From positions 191,119 through 255,118 of the forward strand of contig NZ_WIQU01000022.1 in the NCBI RefSeq assembly GCF_015732285.1: a DNA stretch of 64,000 bases. The letters are read 5' to 3'. Position numbers and translations under genes: made by a program. Every line of letters begins with the position of its first letter. The first letter of the stretch is position 1. Positions 27,574-35,169 of the stretch are shown in pieces. The DNA is from Pectinatus frisingensis (lineage in GTDB: Bacteria > Bacillota > Negativicutes > Selenomonadales > Selenomonadaceae). The notes below the pieces were generated by a model. The model was given only the letters and a program-made list of their open reading frames with translations, had not been told where the DNA came from and did not search any database.

Positions 27574-28535
27574 TTATAAGCAATAAATTTTTTTAAAGCC
27601 TGTCCGTTGAGATAGTTGTAATGCAAGCCTTGTTGTAAATTTTTATTTTCCATTTCGGCAATTATTTCATCACGAATTTTCCACCAACCGGTATGCCAAT
27701 TTGAAAATAATGTATTTTCAGCCGGAGCTCGTCCAATTAAGCGTTGTAATACAATATCCGGAGACAGATATTCTAAAAAGGTGATAACACGTTGTTTATA
27801 TTCACTGAGTGAAATAAGTTTTATTTCATTGTTAAGGTATTGTTCGGCCATTACTGTGTTTTTAATTATATAAAGTGCATGCAGCTTCACTTGATCAAGT
27901 CGTAAGGCTGACATTATTTTAGCGGTTTCTATTACGTCTGTCATGTCATCCCAGGGAAGATTCAATATAATATGAGCACAAGTCTGTATATTATATTGTT
28001 TTATCCGCAGTACGGCATCAATAAATTCTGCCAGTGTATGTCCACGGTTTATTTTGATCAGCGATTTGTAGTTGACTGTCTGCAATCCTAACTCTATACA
28101 AATATCGATATGGCGATGCTCTTTTAAATCATTGAGGCGGGCAAGGTAATATTCATTGATACAGTCAGGCCGTGTAGCAATATATAGTGCTACTATATTT
28201 TCATCGTGTGTCGCCTCTTCAGCATAACGAATCAAATCGTTTATAGGCAGATAAGTGTTGCTGAAATTTTGTAGATAGGCAATAAATTTTTTAGCCTTAT
28301 ATTTAGGAATGATGTGGGCTTTGTTGGCTGTAATTTGCTGAGTGACCGACATTGAAGATGGCAGGTTTTCATAGCCGGTACCGATAGAGCCGCAAAAAGT
28401 ACAGCCATTTACCCCACATGTCCCATCTCTGTTGGGGCATGTGAGCGGTAAAGCGATAGGCAGCTTATAGACCTTTTCACCATACCGTTGTTTTAGATAA
28501 TCAGAAAAAGTATAGTATACCATACTATAAGTCAC
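27570..28535 (-). CDS. TIGR01212 family radical SAM protein (YtqA-like)
   Basis: Radical S-adenosylmethionine enzyme of unknown substrate. The Fe-S cluster Cys are in CPNRDGTCGVNGCTFCG (~residues 30-46), the spacing typical of the TIGR01212/YtqA group. Also seen are LGLQTVNYKSLIKINRGHTLAEF and HIILNLPWDD, close to Elp3-type radical SAM proteins. At 321 residues it is full length. It overlaps the end of the other radical SAM gene by 11 nt, so the two are translated from one mRNA. The substrate is unknown. Confidence 0.85.
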   Translation of the reverse strand: MTYSMVYYTFSDYLKQRYGEKVYKLPIALPLTCPNRDGTCGVNGCTFCGSIGTGYENLPSSMSVTQQITANKAHIIPKYKAKKFIAYLQNFSNTYLPINDLIRYAEEATHDENIVALYIATRPDCINEYYLARLNDLKEHRHIDICIELGLQTVNYKSLIKINRGHTLAEFIDAVLRIKQYNIQTCAHIILNLPWDDMTDVIETAKIMSALRLDQVKLHALYIIKNTVMAEQYLNNEIKLISLSEYKQRVITFLEYLSPDIVLQRLIGRAPAENTLFSNWHTGWWKIRDEIIAEMENKNLQQGLHYNYLNGQALKKFIAYN

Positions 28536-30264
28536 CTGGATCTATAGAAATTTTTTTTACGGCAGGTCTGGTATAAAGAAACAATACGGGAGACGTTTTG
28601 CTCTTGATATCACCTGTCTGCTCAAATTGTAAAACGTCGACTGTAAAATATTCTACATGATATTTTGTTTTTATATCACGCCAATTAATGAATTTATAAT
28701 CAGGAATATATTTTTTGACGGCAACAGAGTTTTTCCAGAAATTTTCCAACGTTTTGTGTAGTTTTTTTTCACTCCAAGGCAAAAATTCGGCCTTGAATCG
28801 TCCCCCGTCGGAACATAAAGCGTCAAAGCGCAATAATTCATTGACTGTTTTTCGTTGAACCGGCTGCCAGATATTGACAAAATCAGCCAGATAGTCATAC
28901 AGCAATTTAGGTGAGTGCGGTGTCTTATCCAATTGCCGTTTGTGCCAAAATCGTGTTAGTGCGGTGAAGAATATAAATGCATCATTTTGTGTAAATTTGC
29001 AAAGATACCTTACTGTATATCTAAAACGTCCGGAATTATAAAAAAGATCAAATACCTCAACAAATGTACGTAGAAATCGCATTTCATCAGCAGACAGATA
29101 ATTGTTTGATAATACCTGATAAGGCGCTGTGGGCATAAATTCATAGTTATGTTCAGTGATCAGGGATTCCATGGCAGAGCCTTTAAGCAACTTTAAGAAA
29201 CCTACCTGGAGCATATCAGGCTGCAGAGCATAGGCTTCATTAAATGAATTATGCAGTGAGACCATGTTTTCATATGGCAGCCCGATTATCAGATCTGTAT
29301 GGATGTGTATATTTTTTTGGGAAAGGATAGTGTGAATGTTAGCTGTTATTTTACTCCAATTATTAACGCGGCTGACTTGTTTTAAAGTGTTGGTATTAGT
29401 CGATTGAATACCAGCTTCCAATTGTATGCGGCCGGTTGGCATTTGTTTCAGTAAAGCTAATGCATCTTCATCCAGATGATCAATAGCTACTTCAAAATGA
29501 AAATTGGTGCGGCAGTTTTGTTTAGATAAAAACTCCCAGATTGGCATAAAATGCTTTTTATCGGCATTAAAAGTCCTGTCAACAAATTTAACCTGTTTTA
29601 CGTCGTGGGCAATGAAAAAGGAAAGTTCAGCCAATACTTTATCGATTGCGCGGTAGCGTACACCTTTGGTAGCACAGGATAAACAATATTTGCAGGAATA
29701 TGGACAGCCGCGTGAGCTTTCATAATAGATTATACGTTCACCAAGTTCAGCAATGTCCTTTTCACAGTAGGGAAAAGGCAATTTGTTAAGGTCAGGAAAG
29801 ACAACAGGAAAACCAATTTTTTCATCAGTTTGGCTGCAGCGATAGGCAAGTCCCGGAATAGTATCGGGAAGCTTATCTTCCAACAGGCTGGACAGTAATG
29901 AATGCAATGGCTGTTCACCTTCACCGCGGATAACAAAATCGACCATTGGAAAATTACGCATAAAACTTTTAGTATCATAAGACACTTCCGGACCACCGCA
30001 AATTATTTTGGTATCAGGTAAAAGTTTATTGAGTAATAAAAGCAATTTTTTTATCAGCTCAATATTCCAAATATAGCAATCAAAACCGATTATATCAGGC
30101 TTTTTGTCAAAAATCTGGTCAGCTATTTCCAATAAGTGATTATTTATTGTAAATTCACTGATTTCAATACTGCAGGGAAGATCACGGCAATAGTTTCTTA
30201 AATAACGTACAGCTAAAGACGAATGGATATATTTGGCATTTACAGCGATAAGCAGCAGTTTCAC
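28525..30264 (-). CDS. B12-binding domain radical SAM protein with DUF4080
   Basis: The N-terminal ~130 residues match a cobalamin-binding fold (LLIAVNAKYIHSSLAVRYL; IIGFDCYIWNIE; IICGGPEVSY). The radical SAM core follows with CPYSCKYCLSC (~residues 184-194), then a C-terminal extension of the DUF4080 type. The reaction is unknown. I chose GTG 30264: GGAGG lies just upstream, and a near-consensus promoter at 30319-30346 would start transcription about 48 nt before it, inside the longer open frame. This gives 579 residues. Confidence 0.83.
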   Translation of the reverse strand: MKLLLIAVNAKYIHSSLAVRYLRNYCRDLPCSIEISEFTINNHLLEIADQIFDKKPDIIGFDCYIWNIELIKKLLLLLNKLLPDTKIICGGPEVSYDTKSFMRNFPMVDFVIRGEGEQPLHSLLSSLLEDKLPDTIPGLAYRCSQTDEKIGFPVVFPDLNKLPFPYCEKDIAELGERIIYYESSRGCPYSCKYCLSCATKGVRYRAIDKVLAELSFFIAHDVKQVKFVDRTFNADKKHFMPIWEFLSKQNCRTNFHFEVAIDHLDEDALALLKQMPTGRIQLEAGIQSTNTNTLKQVSRVNNWSKITANIHTILSQKNIHIHTDLIIGLPYENMVSLHNSFNEAYALQPDMLQVGFLKLLKGSAMESLITEHNYEFMPTAPYQVLSNNYLSADEMRFLRTFVEVFDLFYNSGRFRYTVRYLCKFTQNDAFIFFTALTRFWHKRQLDKTPHSPKLLYDYLADFVNIWQPVQRKTVNELLRFDALCSDGGRFKAEFLPWSEKKLHKTLENFWKNSVAVKKYIPDYKFINWRDIKTKYHVEYFTVDVLQFEQTGDIKSKTSPVLFLYTRPAVKKISIDPGDL

Positions 30265-30318
30265 ATAAATCCTCCTGATGATGTCGCCATGAAATAATAA
30301 AATCGACATCTCGCTTGC

Positions 30319-30346
30319 ATTATACATAATTGAATTTATATGTCAA
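30319..30346 (-). promoter_or_regulatory. Promoter of the radical SAM pair
   Basis: On the minus strand TTGACA (plus 30341-30346) and TATAAT (plus 30319-30324) are 16 bp apart, with an extended -10 TG. The start point is near 30312. Confidence 0.8.
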
Positions 30347-30488
30347 GTCAGCATATTATTATTTAATAGGTAAATACCGTGTTAAATATAGGAAATAACG
30401 TTATTATTATTTTTATGTTGTATCATGGATATATTTATTTTTATGACATTTTATGATATTCTAATACATTAGAGAATTTAACGTTGAG

Positions 30489-32162
30489 GTGGATTTTTTG
30501 AATATATTTTTGTCAGTGTTGAATCGGTTGGATTGGAAGAAGATACTGGCAGCCATTATGATTGGCTTTTTTTCGGCTAACATACAGGCAGCCACTGTGT
30601 CAGCAAAAAAACCAAAGGAGAAAGTCATACTATACGTACCGCATGATAATCGTCCTATTTCTGATAAACAAACAGTGGAGGTAGCCCAAAAGGCTAATGT
30701 CATTATTAAAGTACCGCCTGAACAATTGCTGGGAAATCGTACTGAACCGGGAGATCCTGATGGCCTGTTTAAATGGGTAATGGATAATGCTGAAGATGCA
30801 GATGCTGCAGTTGTCTCATCTGATTCATTCCTCTATGGCAGCCTGGTGGCATCGCGTAAGCATGACTTTGCCAAAAATACAATTTTACAAAGGACCAATA
30901 ATTTTATTGAAATACATAAGAAATATCCTAAACTGCCACTATATGTATTTTCTTCAATAATGCGTACTCCTAAAAATGCCGCGGCATCAGGAACTGAAGA
31001 ACCGGAATATTATCAAACTTATGGGGCGGATATTTTTCAGTATACAGCATTGCTGGATAAAGATATTTCAACAGGACTTTCCGGTGATGAATTAAATAAA
31101 ATGATGGACCTGCGGCAGCGCATTCCAAGCAGTGTTATTGGTGATTGGCTTGACCGACGGCAAAAAAACTTTCAGGCTAATAGGGTATTGATCGAGCTGG
31201 CCCGCAACGATATAGTTTCCTATCTGGCACTAGGGTGTGATGATAACGCACCATATTCCCAAACACATAATGAAAGAGTAATGCTGGAAAAATCTGCCCA
31301 GGGTTTGTCAACAGATAGATTTAGCATCGTGGAAGGTGTTGATGAATTAGGGTTATTATTGATTACAAGGGCAATAAATAAGTTTAATAATTATCAGCCG
31401 TTGATAGCTATAAGCTATGCCAATGGGTATGGTGGGGCTACAATACCTTCTTATTCTGATGAACCTATTGATAATTCGGTTCGTTCCGAAATATGTCTGG
31501 TAGGAGGAATACCAACTGCTTCGATAGAAAAAGCAGCAATGATAGTATTGGTAAATACAAATGTCAGCGGTTGGACTTACGAAGCCGGAGAAGCAGCAAA
31601 TTCACCGTATCCGCGTGCCAATACAGAATCATTTGTGGATAAGATAGATCAGTATATAAATATGGATATCCCTGTGGCAGTCGGCGATATAGCATATGCC
31701 AATGGAGCTGACAACGCTCTTATGCGCTTGTTGGCTAAACGGCATCTGTTGTTTAAATTAAATTCATATGCTGGTTGGAATACAGCAACCAATAGTACTG
31801 GCTGGTCCATCGGTCAGGGAATTTTATCATTGCACATGAAACCGGAGGATAAAAATAAACTGTTGCTGATGCGTTATGTCGATGATTGGTTATATCAGGC
31901 TAATGTACGTCAGACAGTAGCCAGAGCACTTAATATTTTCCCTGGTCAGGGAACAAAATTACTATTGGGAGATAAAATAGAACCGGCACAAATAGATGCC
32001 CAGCAGATGGCACAAGAGTTTTTTAATGAACAACTGCCATTTTTACAAATACGGGCCGTAAAGGTGGATTTCCCTTGGGATCGCTTGTTTGAGGCCAATA
32101 TTCAAATATCGCGCAACCCCGATGAATATGAAAAAAGATTTTTTAATAGTTACAAAAAATGA
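30489..32162 (+). CDS. DUF4127 family protein, probably exported
   Basis: Member of the DUF4127 family, function unknown. Recognised by VILYVPHDNRPISDKQT near residue 40, SSDSFLYGSLVASRKH and the conserved DNAPYSQTHNER region. The N-terminus has Arg/Lys, then ILAAIMIGFFSANIQA, which looks like a signal peptide with cleavage after AxA. The start may be GTG 30489 or TTG 30498, three codons later; GAGGTGG at 30487-30493 overlaps the first and lies just before the second. It ends 6 nt before a copy of the palindromic element and converges with arsA. Confidence 0.82.
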   Translation: MDFLNIFLSVLNRLDWKKILAAIMIGFFSANIQAATVSAKKPKEKVILYVPHDNRPISDKQTVEVAQKANVIIKVPPEQLLGNRTEPGDPDGLFKWVMDNAEDADAAVVSSDSFLYGSLVASRKHDFAKNTILQRTNNFIEIHKKYPKLPLYVFSSIMRTPKNAAASGTEEPEYYQTYGADIFQYTALLDKDISTGLSGDELNKMMDLRQRIPSSVIGDWLDRRQKNFQANRVLIELARNDIVSYLALGCDDNAPYSQTHNERVMLEKSAQGLSTDRFSIVEGVDELGLLLITRAINKFNNYQPLIAISYANGYGGATIPSYSDEPIDNSVRSEICLVGGIPTASIEKAAMIVLVNTNVSGWTYEAGEAANSPYPRANTESFVDKIDQYINMDIPVAVGDIAYANGADNALMRLLAKRHLLFKLNSYAGWNTATNSTGWSIGQGILSLHMKPEDKNKLLLMRYVDDWLYQANVRQTVARALNIFPGQGTKLLLGDKIEPAQIDAQQMAQEFFNEQLPFLQIRAVKVDFPWDRLFEANIQISRNPDEYEKRFFNSYKK

Positions 32163-32168
32163 ATGTGC

Positions 32169-32313
32169 AAAGGGGTTGTCACATGCAACCATTTTCATTC
32201 ATAAATATGCAATATCCCGCATGCTTTATCTCGCTTTTAAAAGAGCGGGGAACCGTGCAGAGGTTGTAGTTGCATTCTTATGAGGTCAATGATGTTTATG
32301 TGACAGCCCCTTT
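32169..32313 (+). repeat. Dispersed palindromic element, copy 2
   Basis: A 145-bp imperfect palindrome. Outer arms AAAGGGGTTGTCACAT and ATGTGACAGCCCCTTT pair over 16 bp with one G-U. Shared inner sequences TTTTCATTCATAAATATGCA and TTATGAGGTCAATGATG are present. The right end runs into GTTTTTT, so it can also act as an intrinsic terminator for the DUF4127 gene that stops 6 nt upstream. Confidence 0.85.
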
Positions 32314-32336
32314 GTTTTTTATAAAGAGTCATTAGC

Positions 32337-34073
32337 TTAAAGAGTCATTAGCAAGTCACCCTTAAGTTCATCATAGTGCCAGGTGATAAGACTGAATTTA
32401 CCGGCAGTATGTCTGTTGATGCGGTTAATCCATTCGATTTCATTTTCGGCTTTTGCCGTAAGCATAGGATTGGATGTATTTAAACCTTGCAGGGATTTAT
32501 TAATGATCCACCATTTTGTCGGAATTCCAGCCCGGTTTAAGTCATCTTCCAGCCGCAGTGCCTCATAGACAGGGGTTACTTCAGGCAGTGTTACGATAAG
32601 AACTGCCGTTTCACTTGATTTAAGCCGCGGTAACAGTTGCTTTATTGACTCAGAGGTTTCACCTTTTGTACGTTTGATTTCGTGATCATAATTTTGCGTC
32701 GATTGTAATAAAAGTAATGTATGACCACTGGGCGCTGTATCAATGACTATGATTTCGTCGTCGGCTTTTGCTACAATTTCGGCAAAAGCGCGGAACACTG
32801 CAATTTCTTGTGTGCAGGGTGATTGTAAATCTTCTTTAATATAAGCCATATCAGCATCGCTTATCCCTGCGGTGTGGGCTTTGTCGATGACTTCGGATTG
32901 ATATTTTTGTAATTCTCTGATTTCGTCAATATGACTCATGGTAATACCACAAGTCTCATTTAGGACAAATTTTAAATGTGCGGCTGGATCAGTGGTTGTA
33001 AGGTGAACTTTTTTACCACGGTTGGCAAGGTTTAAGGCGACAGCGGCGGCAATTGTGGTTTTTCCTACACCACCCTTTCCCATTGTGAAAATAACACGTT
33101 TATCAGTTGCGGATAATTCATTAACTATATCATTTAAATTGGGAATTTGTGATATAGTTAATTTTTCTGTGCATTTTGTTATATGGTCACTGTGCAGCAT
33201 TGCGCGCACATTTTCAATACCAGTGACATTATAAGCTCGTAATGGTACTTCGTAGCAAGGTAAAATTTGTAATTCTTTCGGCATAGAGTTAAGTGCTGTT
33301 TGCTGTTTTCTATATAAACTGGCAGAAAGTTTATCGTGGTGTTCAGGTAAAATACCGTTAATAACTAGAAGCTGATTACTGATGCCCAGAGAAAAAAGAT
33401 CAGCATGAGCTCGTGCTGCTTCTGCAAGTGGAGTTATTTCCGGACGTGTGACAAGAATGATAGTGGTCATTTCCCTATTGGATAAGGTTGTAACAGCCTG
33501 CCGATATATTGTTTTTTTATTTTCCAGACCAGAAAGCTGACCGAGACAGGAAGCACCGTGGGTGCTTTCACTAATGAAACTGGTCCATGCAGATGGAAGC
33601 TGCAGCATCCGTAAGGTATGACCGGTAGGGGCAGTATCAAAAATAATATAGTCATATGTTTTTTGTATCGTATCATCCGTAAGAAAATTGGAAAATTTAT
33701 TAAAAGCTGCAATTTCTATAGTACACGAACCGGAAAGTTGTTCTTCCATGTTTACCAAAGCTGCCTGGGGCAGTTTACCGCGGTAAGGGGCGATGACGTT
33801 TTCCCGATACTCTGCGGCAGCCTGTACAGGGTCAAGATTTGCTATAAATAAATTTGGAATAGTCGGGACAGATGATACTTCATTTGTAAGTGGTATTGAA
33901 AAAACATCCTGTAAGTTTGAAGCAGGATCAGTACTGATCAGTAATACCCGCTTTCCGCTGTCAGCAAGGGATACAGCAGTCGCACAAGCAATGCTGGTTT
34001 TTCCTACACCACCCTTGCCGGTATAAAAAAGATATTTTGTAAGCTTAACGTGGTGAGGATCAAAAATGTTCAT
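32337..34073 (-). CDS. arsA: Arsenite-stimulated ATPase ArsA
   Basis: Two-lobed ATPase that normally drives the ArsB arsenite pump. Both halves carry a deviant Walker motif GKGGVGKT (~residues 20-27 and ~322-329) with DTAPTGHTLR and DTAPSGHTLL signal sequences. Cys in SCLGQ, TCGI and SPCTQE match the places where metal-binding Cys occur in ArsA. The start ATG 34073 follows AGGAGG inside the arsD end. It has 578 residues, normal for the family. No arsB or acr3 gene is in the window, so its membrane partner must lie elsewhere or be absent. Confidence 0.92.
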   Translation of the reverse strand: MNIFDPHHVKLTKYLFYTGKGGVGKTSIACATAVSLADSGKRVLLISTDPASNLQDVFSIPLTNEVSSVPTIPNLFIANLDPVQAAAEYRENVIAPYRGKLPQAALVNMEEQLSGSCTIEIAAFNKFSNFLTDDTIQKTYDYIIFDTAPTGHTLRMLQLPSAWTSFISESTHGASCLGQLSGLENKKTIYRQAVTTLSNREMTTIILVTRPEITPLAEAARAHADLFSLGISNQLLVINGILPEHHDKLSASLYRKQQTALNSMPKELQILPCYEVPLRAYNVTGIENVRAMLHSDHITKCTEKLTISQIPNLNDIVNELSATDKRVIFTMGKGGVGKTTIAAAVALNLANRGKKVHLTTTDPAAHLKFVLNETCGITMSHIDEIRELQKYQSEVIDKAHTAGISDADMAYIKEDLQSPCTQEIAVFRAFAEIVAKADDEIIVIDTAPSGHTLLLLQSTQNYDHEIKRTKGETSESIKQLLPRLKSSETAVLIVTLPEVTPVYEALRLEDDLNRAGIPTKWWIINKSLQGLNTSNPMLTAKAENEIEWINRINRHTAGKFSLITWHYDELKGDLLMTL

Positions 34074-34074
34074 T

Positions 34075-34446
34075 TTAACAGCAGCCTCCTGTACAACAAT
34101 CATTGTTTTGCGGTTTTTCGGTGATTTTATTTAGTAGATCAGCAGGAAGATCCAGCCATTTTATAAATTCTGCATTGGCAGGATATCTGCCGGTAAGAAT
34201 TATTTTGTCATCCAGTAGGACGACTGGCAGACTATCAGGACCCTTATCAAAGAGAAATTTACTAATTATTTTATTGTTTATAAATGCCATTGGTGTACTG
34301 GCAAGGTTATAACGTTCAACTGATATGGTATGTTTTTTTAATATATCAAGTACGGTTGAAATACGAAGCAGTTCAGGATCAACTGTGGCACCACATAATC
34401 CGGTAGAACAACACATGGCAGGTTCAAATATTTGCATAGTTTTCAT
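34075..34446 (-). CDS. arsD: Arsenite metallochaperone ArsD
   Basis: Delivers arsenite to ArsA and acts as a weak repressor in known systems. Signature: QIFEPAMCCSTGLCG with the three binding Cys near residues 12, 13 and 18, and a second Cys-rich tail CCTGGCC. The length of 123 residues is typical. Its coding end provides the arsA ribosome binding site. It lies between arsR and arsA on the same strand, with a 63-nt gap from arsR. Confidence 0.95.
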   Translation of the reverse strand: MKTMQIFEPAMCCSTGLCGATVDPELLRISTVLDILKKHTISVERYNLASTPMAFINNKIISKFLFDKGPDSLPVVLLDDKIILTGRYPANAEFIKWLDLPADLLNKITEKPQNNDCCTGGCC

Positions 34447-34509
34447 AAATGTTACCTCTTTTTATTGAATAAATTTTTAATTTAAACACTCTGGGAGTGC
34501 AAAGATTTT

Positions 34510-34839
34510 TCAGAGTGTAGAGTGTTTATTGGAAATTTTTGTGTGACAAATGCATTCGGCTGAAGAAGAAAATATCTCACCAAGATTTTTATAAAAAATT
34601 TGTAGATTTTTTTTGTTAAGTGAATAGTTTGTCCATTTCCCTTCCTGTCGGGCATTCACTATACCGGCATCTATTAATACTTTCATATCATGGGAAAGTG
34701 TCGGCTGGGTGATCTCAAACTCTTCCAATAATTTGCAGGCACAATACTCGCCGCATGAGAGAATGTCAATGATGCGCAGTCGTTTTGGGTCGGCAAGGGC
34801 TTTAATAATTTTTGTGTTTTCAATATACTTTTGTTCCAT
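34510..34839 (-). CDS. arsR: ArsR family metalloregulator
   Basis: Winged-helix repressor released by As(III)/Sb(III). It has the ArsR core ALADPKRLRIIDIL and, in the helix after it, GEYCACKLLEEF with a C-x-C pair like the classical ELCVC site. The recognition helix TQPTLSHDMKVLIDAGIV follows. I start at ATG 34839, after GTGAGGTT; a GTG four codons upstream is part of that binding site. It has 109 residues. It probably controls its own operon through the palindrome overlapping the -10 box. Confidence 0.92.
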   Translation of the reverse strand: MEQKYIENTKIIKALADPKRLRIIDILSCGEYCACKLLEEFEITQPTLSHDMKVLIDAGIVNARQEGKWTNYSLNKKNLQIFYKNLGEIFSSSAECICHTKISNKHSTL

Positions 34840-34875
34840 TACAAACCTCACAGTAATTAATTATATATAGAAAAA

Positions 34876-34891
34876 ATTCTATATATAGAAT
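34876..34891. promoter_or_regulatory. Candidate ArsR operator
   Basis: A perfect 16-bp palindrome ATTCTATATATAGAAT overlaps the -10 box of the arsR promoter. A related half-site (TATAGAAAAAA) is repeated on both sides. The location is right for autorepression; the assignment is inference. Confidence 0.65.
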
Positions 34892-34915
34892 ATACTTCAT
34901 ATAGAAAAAAGTCAA
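34887..34915 (-). promoter_or_regulatory. Promoter of arsRDA
   Basis: On the minus strand TTGACT (plus 34910-34915) and TATTCT (plus 34887-34892) are 17 bp apart. Transcription would begin near 34880, about 40 nt before the arsR ATG. Confidence 0.75.
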
Positions 34916-34964
34916 TATGTTTTAATTTATTTTTATAACACTAACTACAAAACAGCTGGTATAC

Positions 34965-34993
34965 TTGCAAATAAATACAGTTACAATTATAAT
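34965..34993 (+). promoter_or_regulatory. Promoter upstream of topB / candidate sRNA
   Basis: TTGCAA (34965-34970) and TATAAT (34988-34993) are spaced by 17 bp, with a start point near 35000. The surrounding DNA is very AT-rich, which raises the chance of coincidence. Confidence 0.5.
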
Positions 34994-34999
34994 ATAAAA

Positions 35000-35115
35000 T
35001 ATAGATTTATAGACAATTATGCAAATTTTAATGAGAGTTTGGATGATTTTATAGAAAAATTTAATAATATGATATGAAGGCTGTCGTTGTTATTAAAACG
35101 GCAGCCGTCTTTTTA
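35000..35115 (+). ncRNA. Candidate small RNA or attenuated topB leader
   Basis: A promoter-like pair is followed about 80 nt later by a GC-rich terminator and no gene between. The transcript would be roughly 115 nt. It contains only an 11-codon frame without a ribosome binding site. It may be an independent small RNA or a leader whose read-through feeds topB. Structure-based guess only. Confidence 0.35.
35079..35114 (+). terminator. Terminator hairpin before topB
   Basis: GGCTGTCGTT (35079-35088) pairs with AACGGCAGCC (35097-35106) through one G-U and is followed by GTCTTTTT. No plus-strand gene ends upstream of it, so it must act on a leader or small RNA. Confidence 0.75.
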
Positions 35116-35169
35116 ACAGAGGATTGATTGCTGTGCTTTGGCAGTACTTTGGATGGGAGAGCGTTTGAT

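Noticed and set aside
34889-35077. 62-codon open frame rich in Asn and Tyr between arsR and topB
   Set aside because: It lacks an ATG, GTG or TTG near its beginning; the composition simply reflects very AT-rich DNA.
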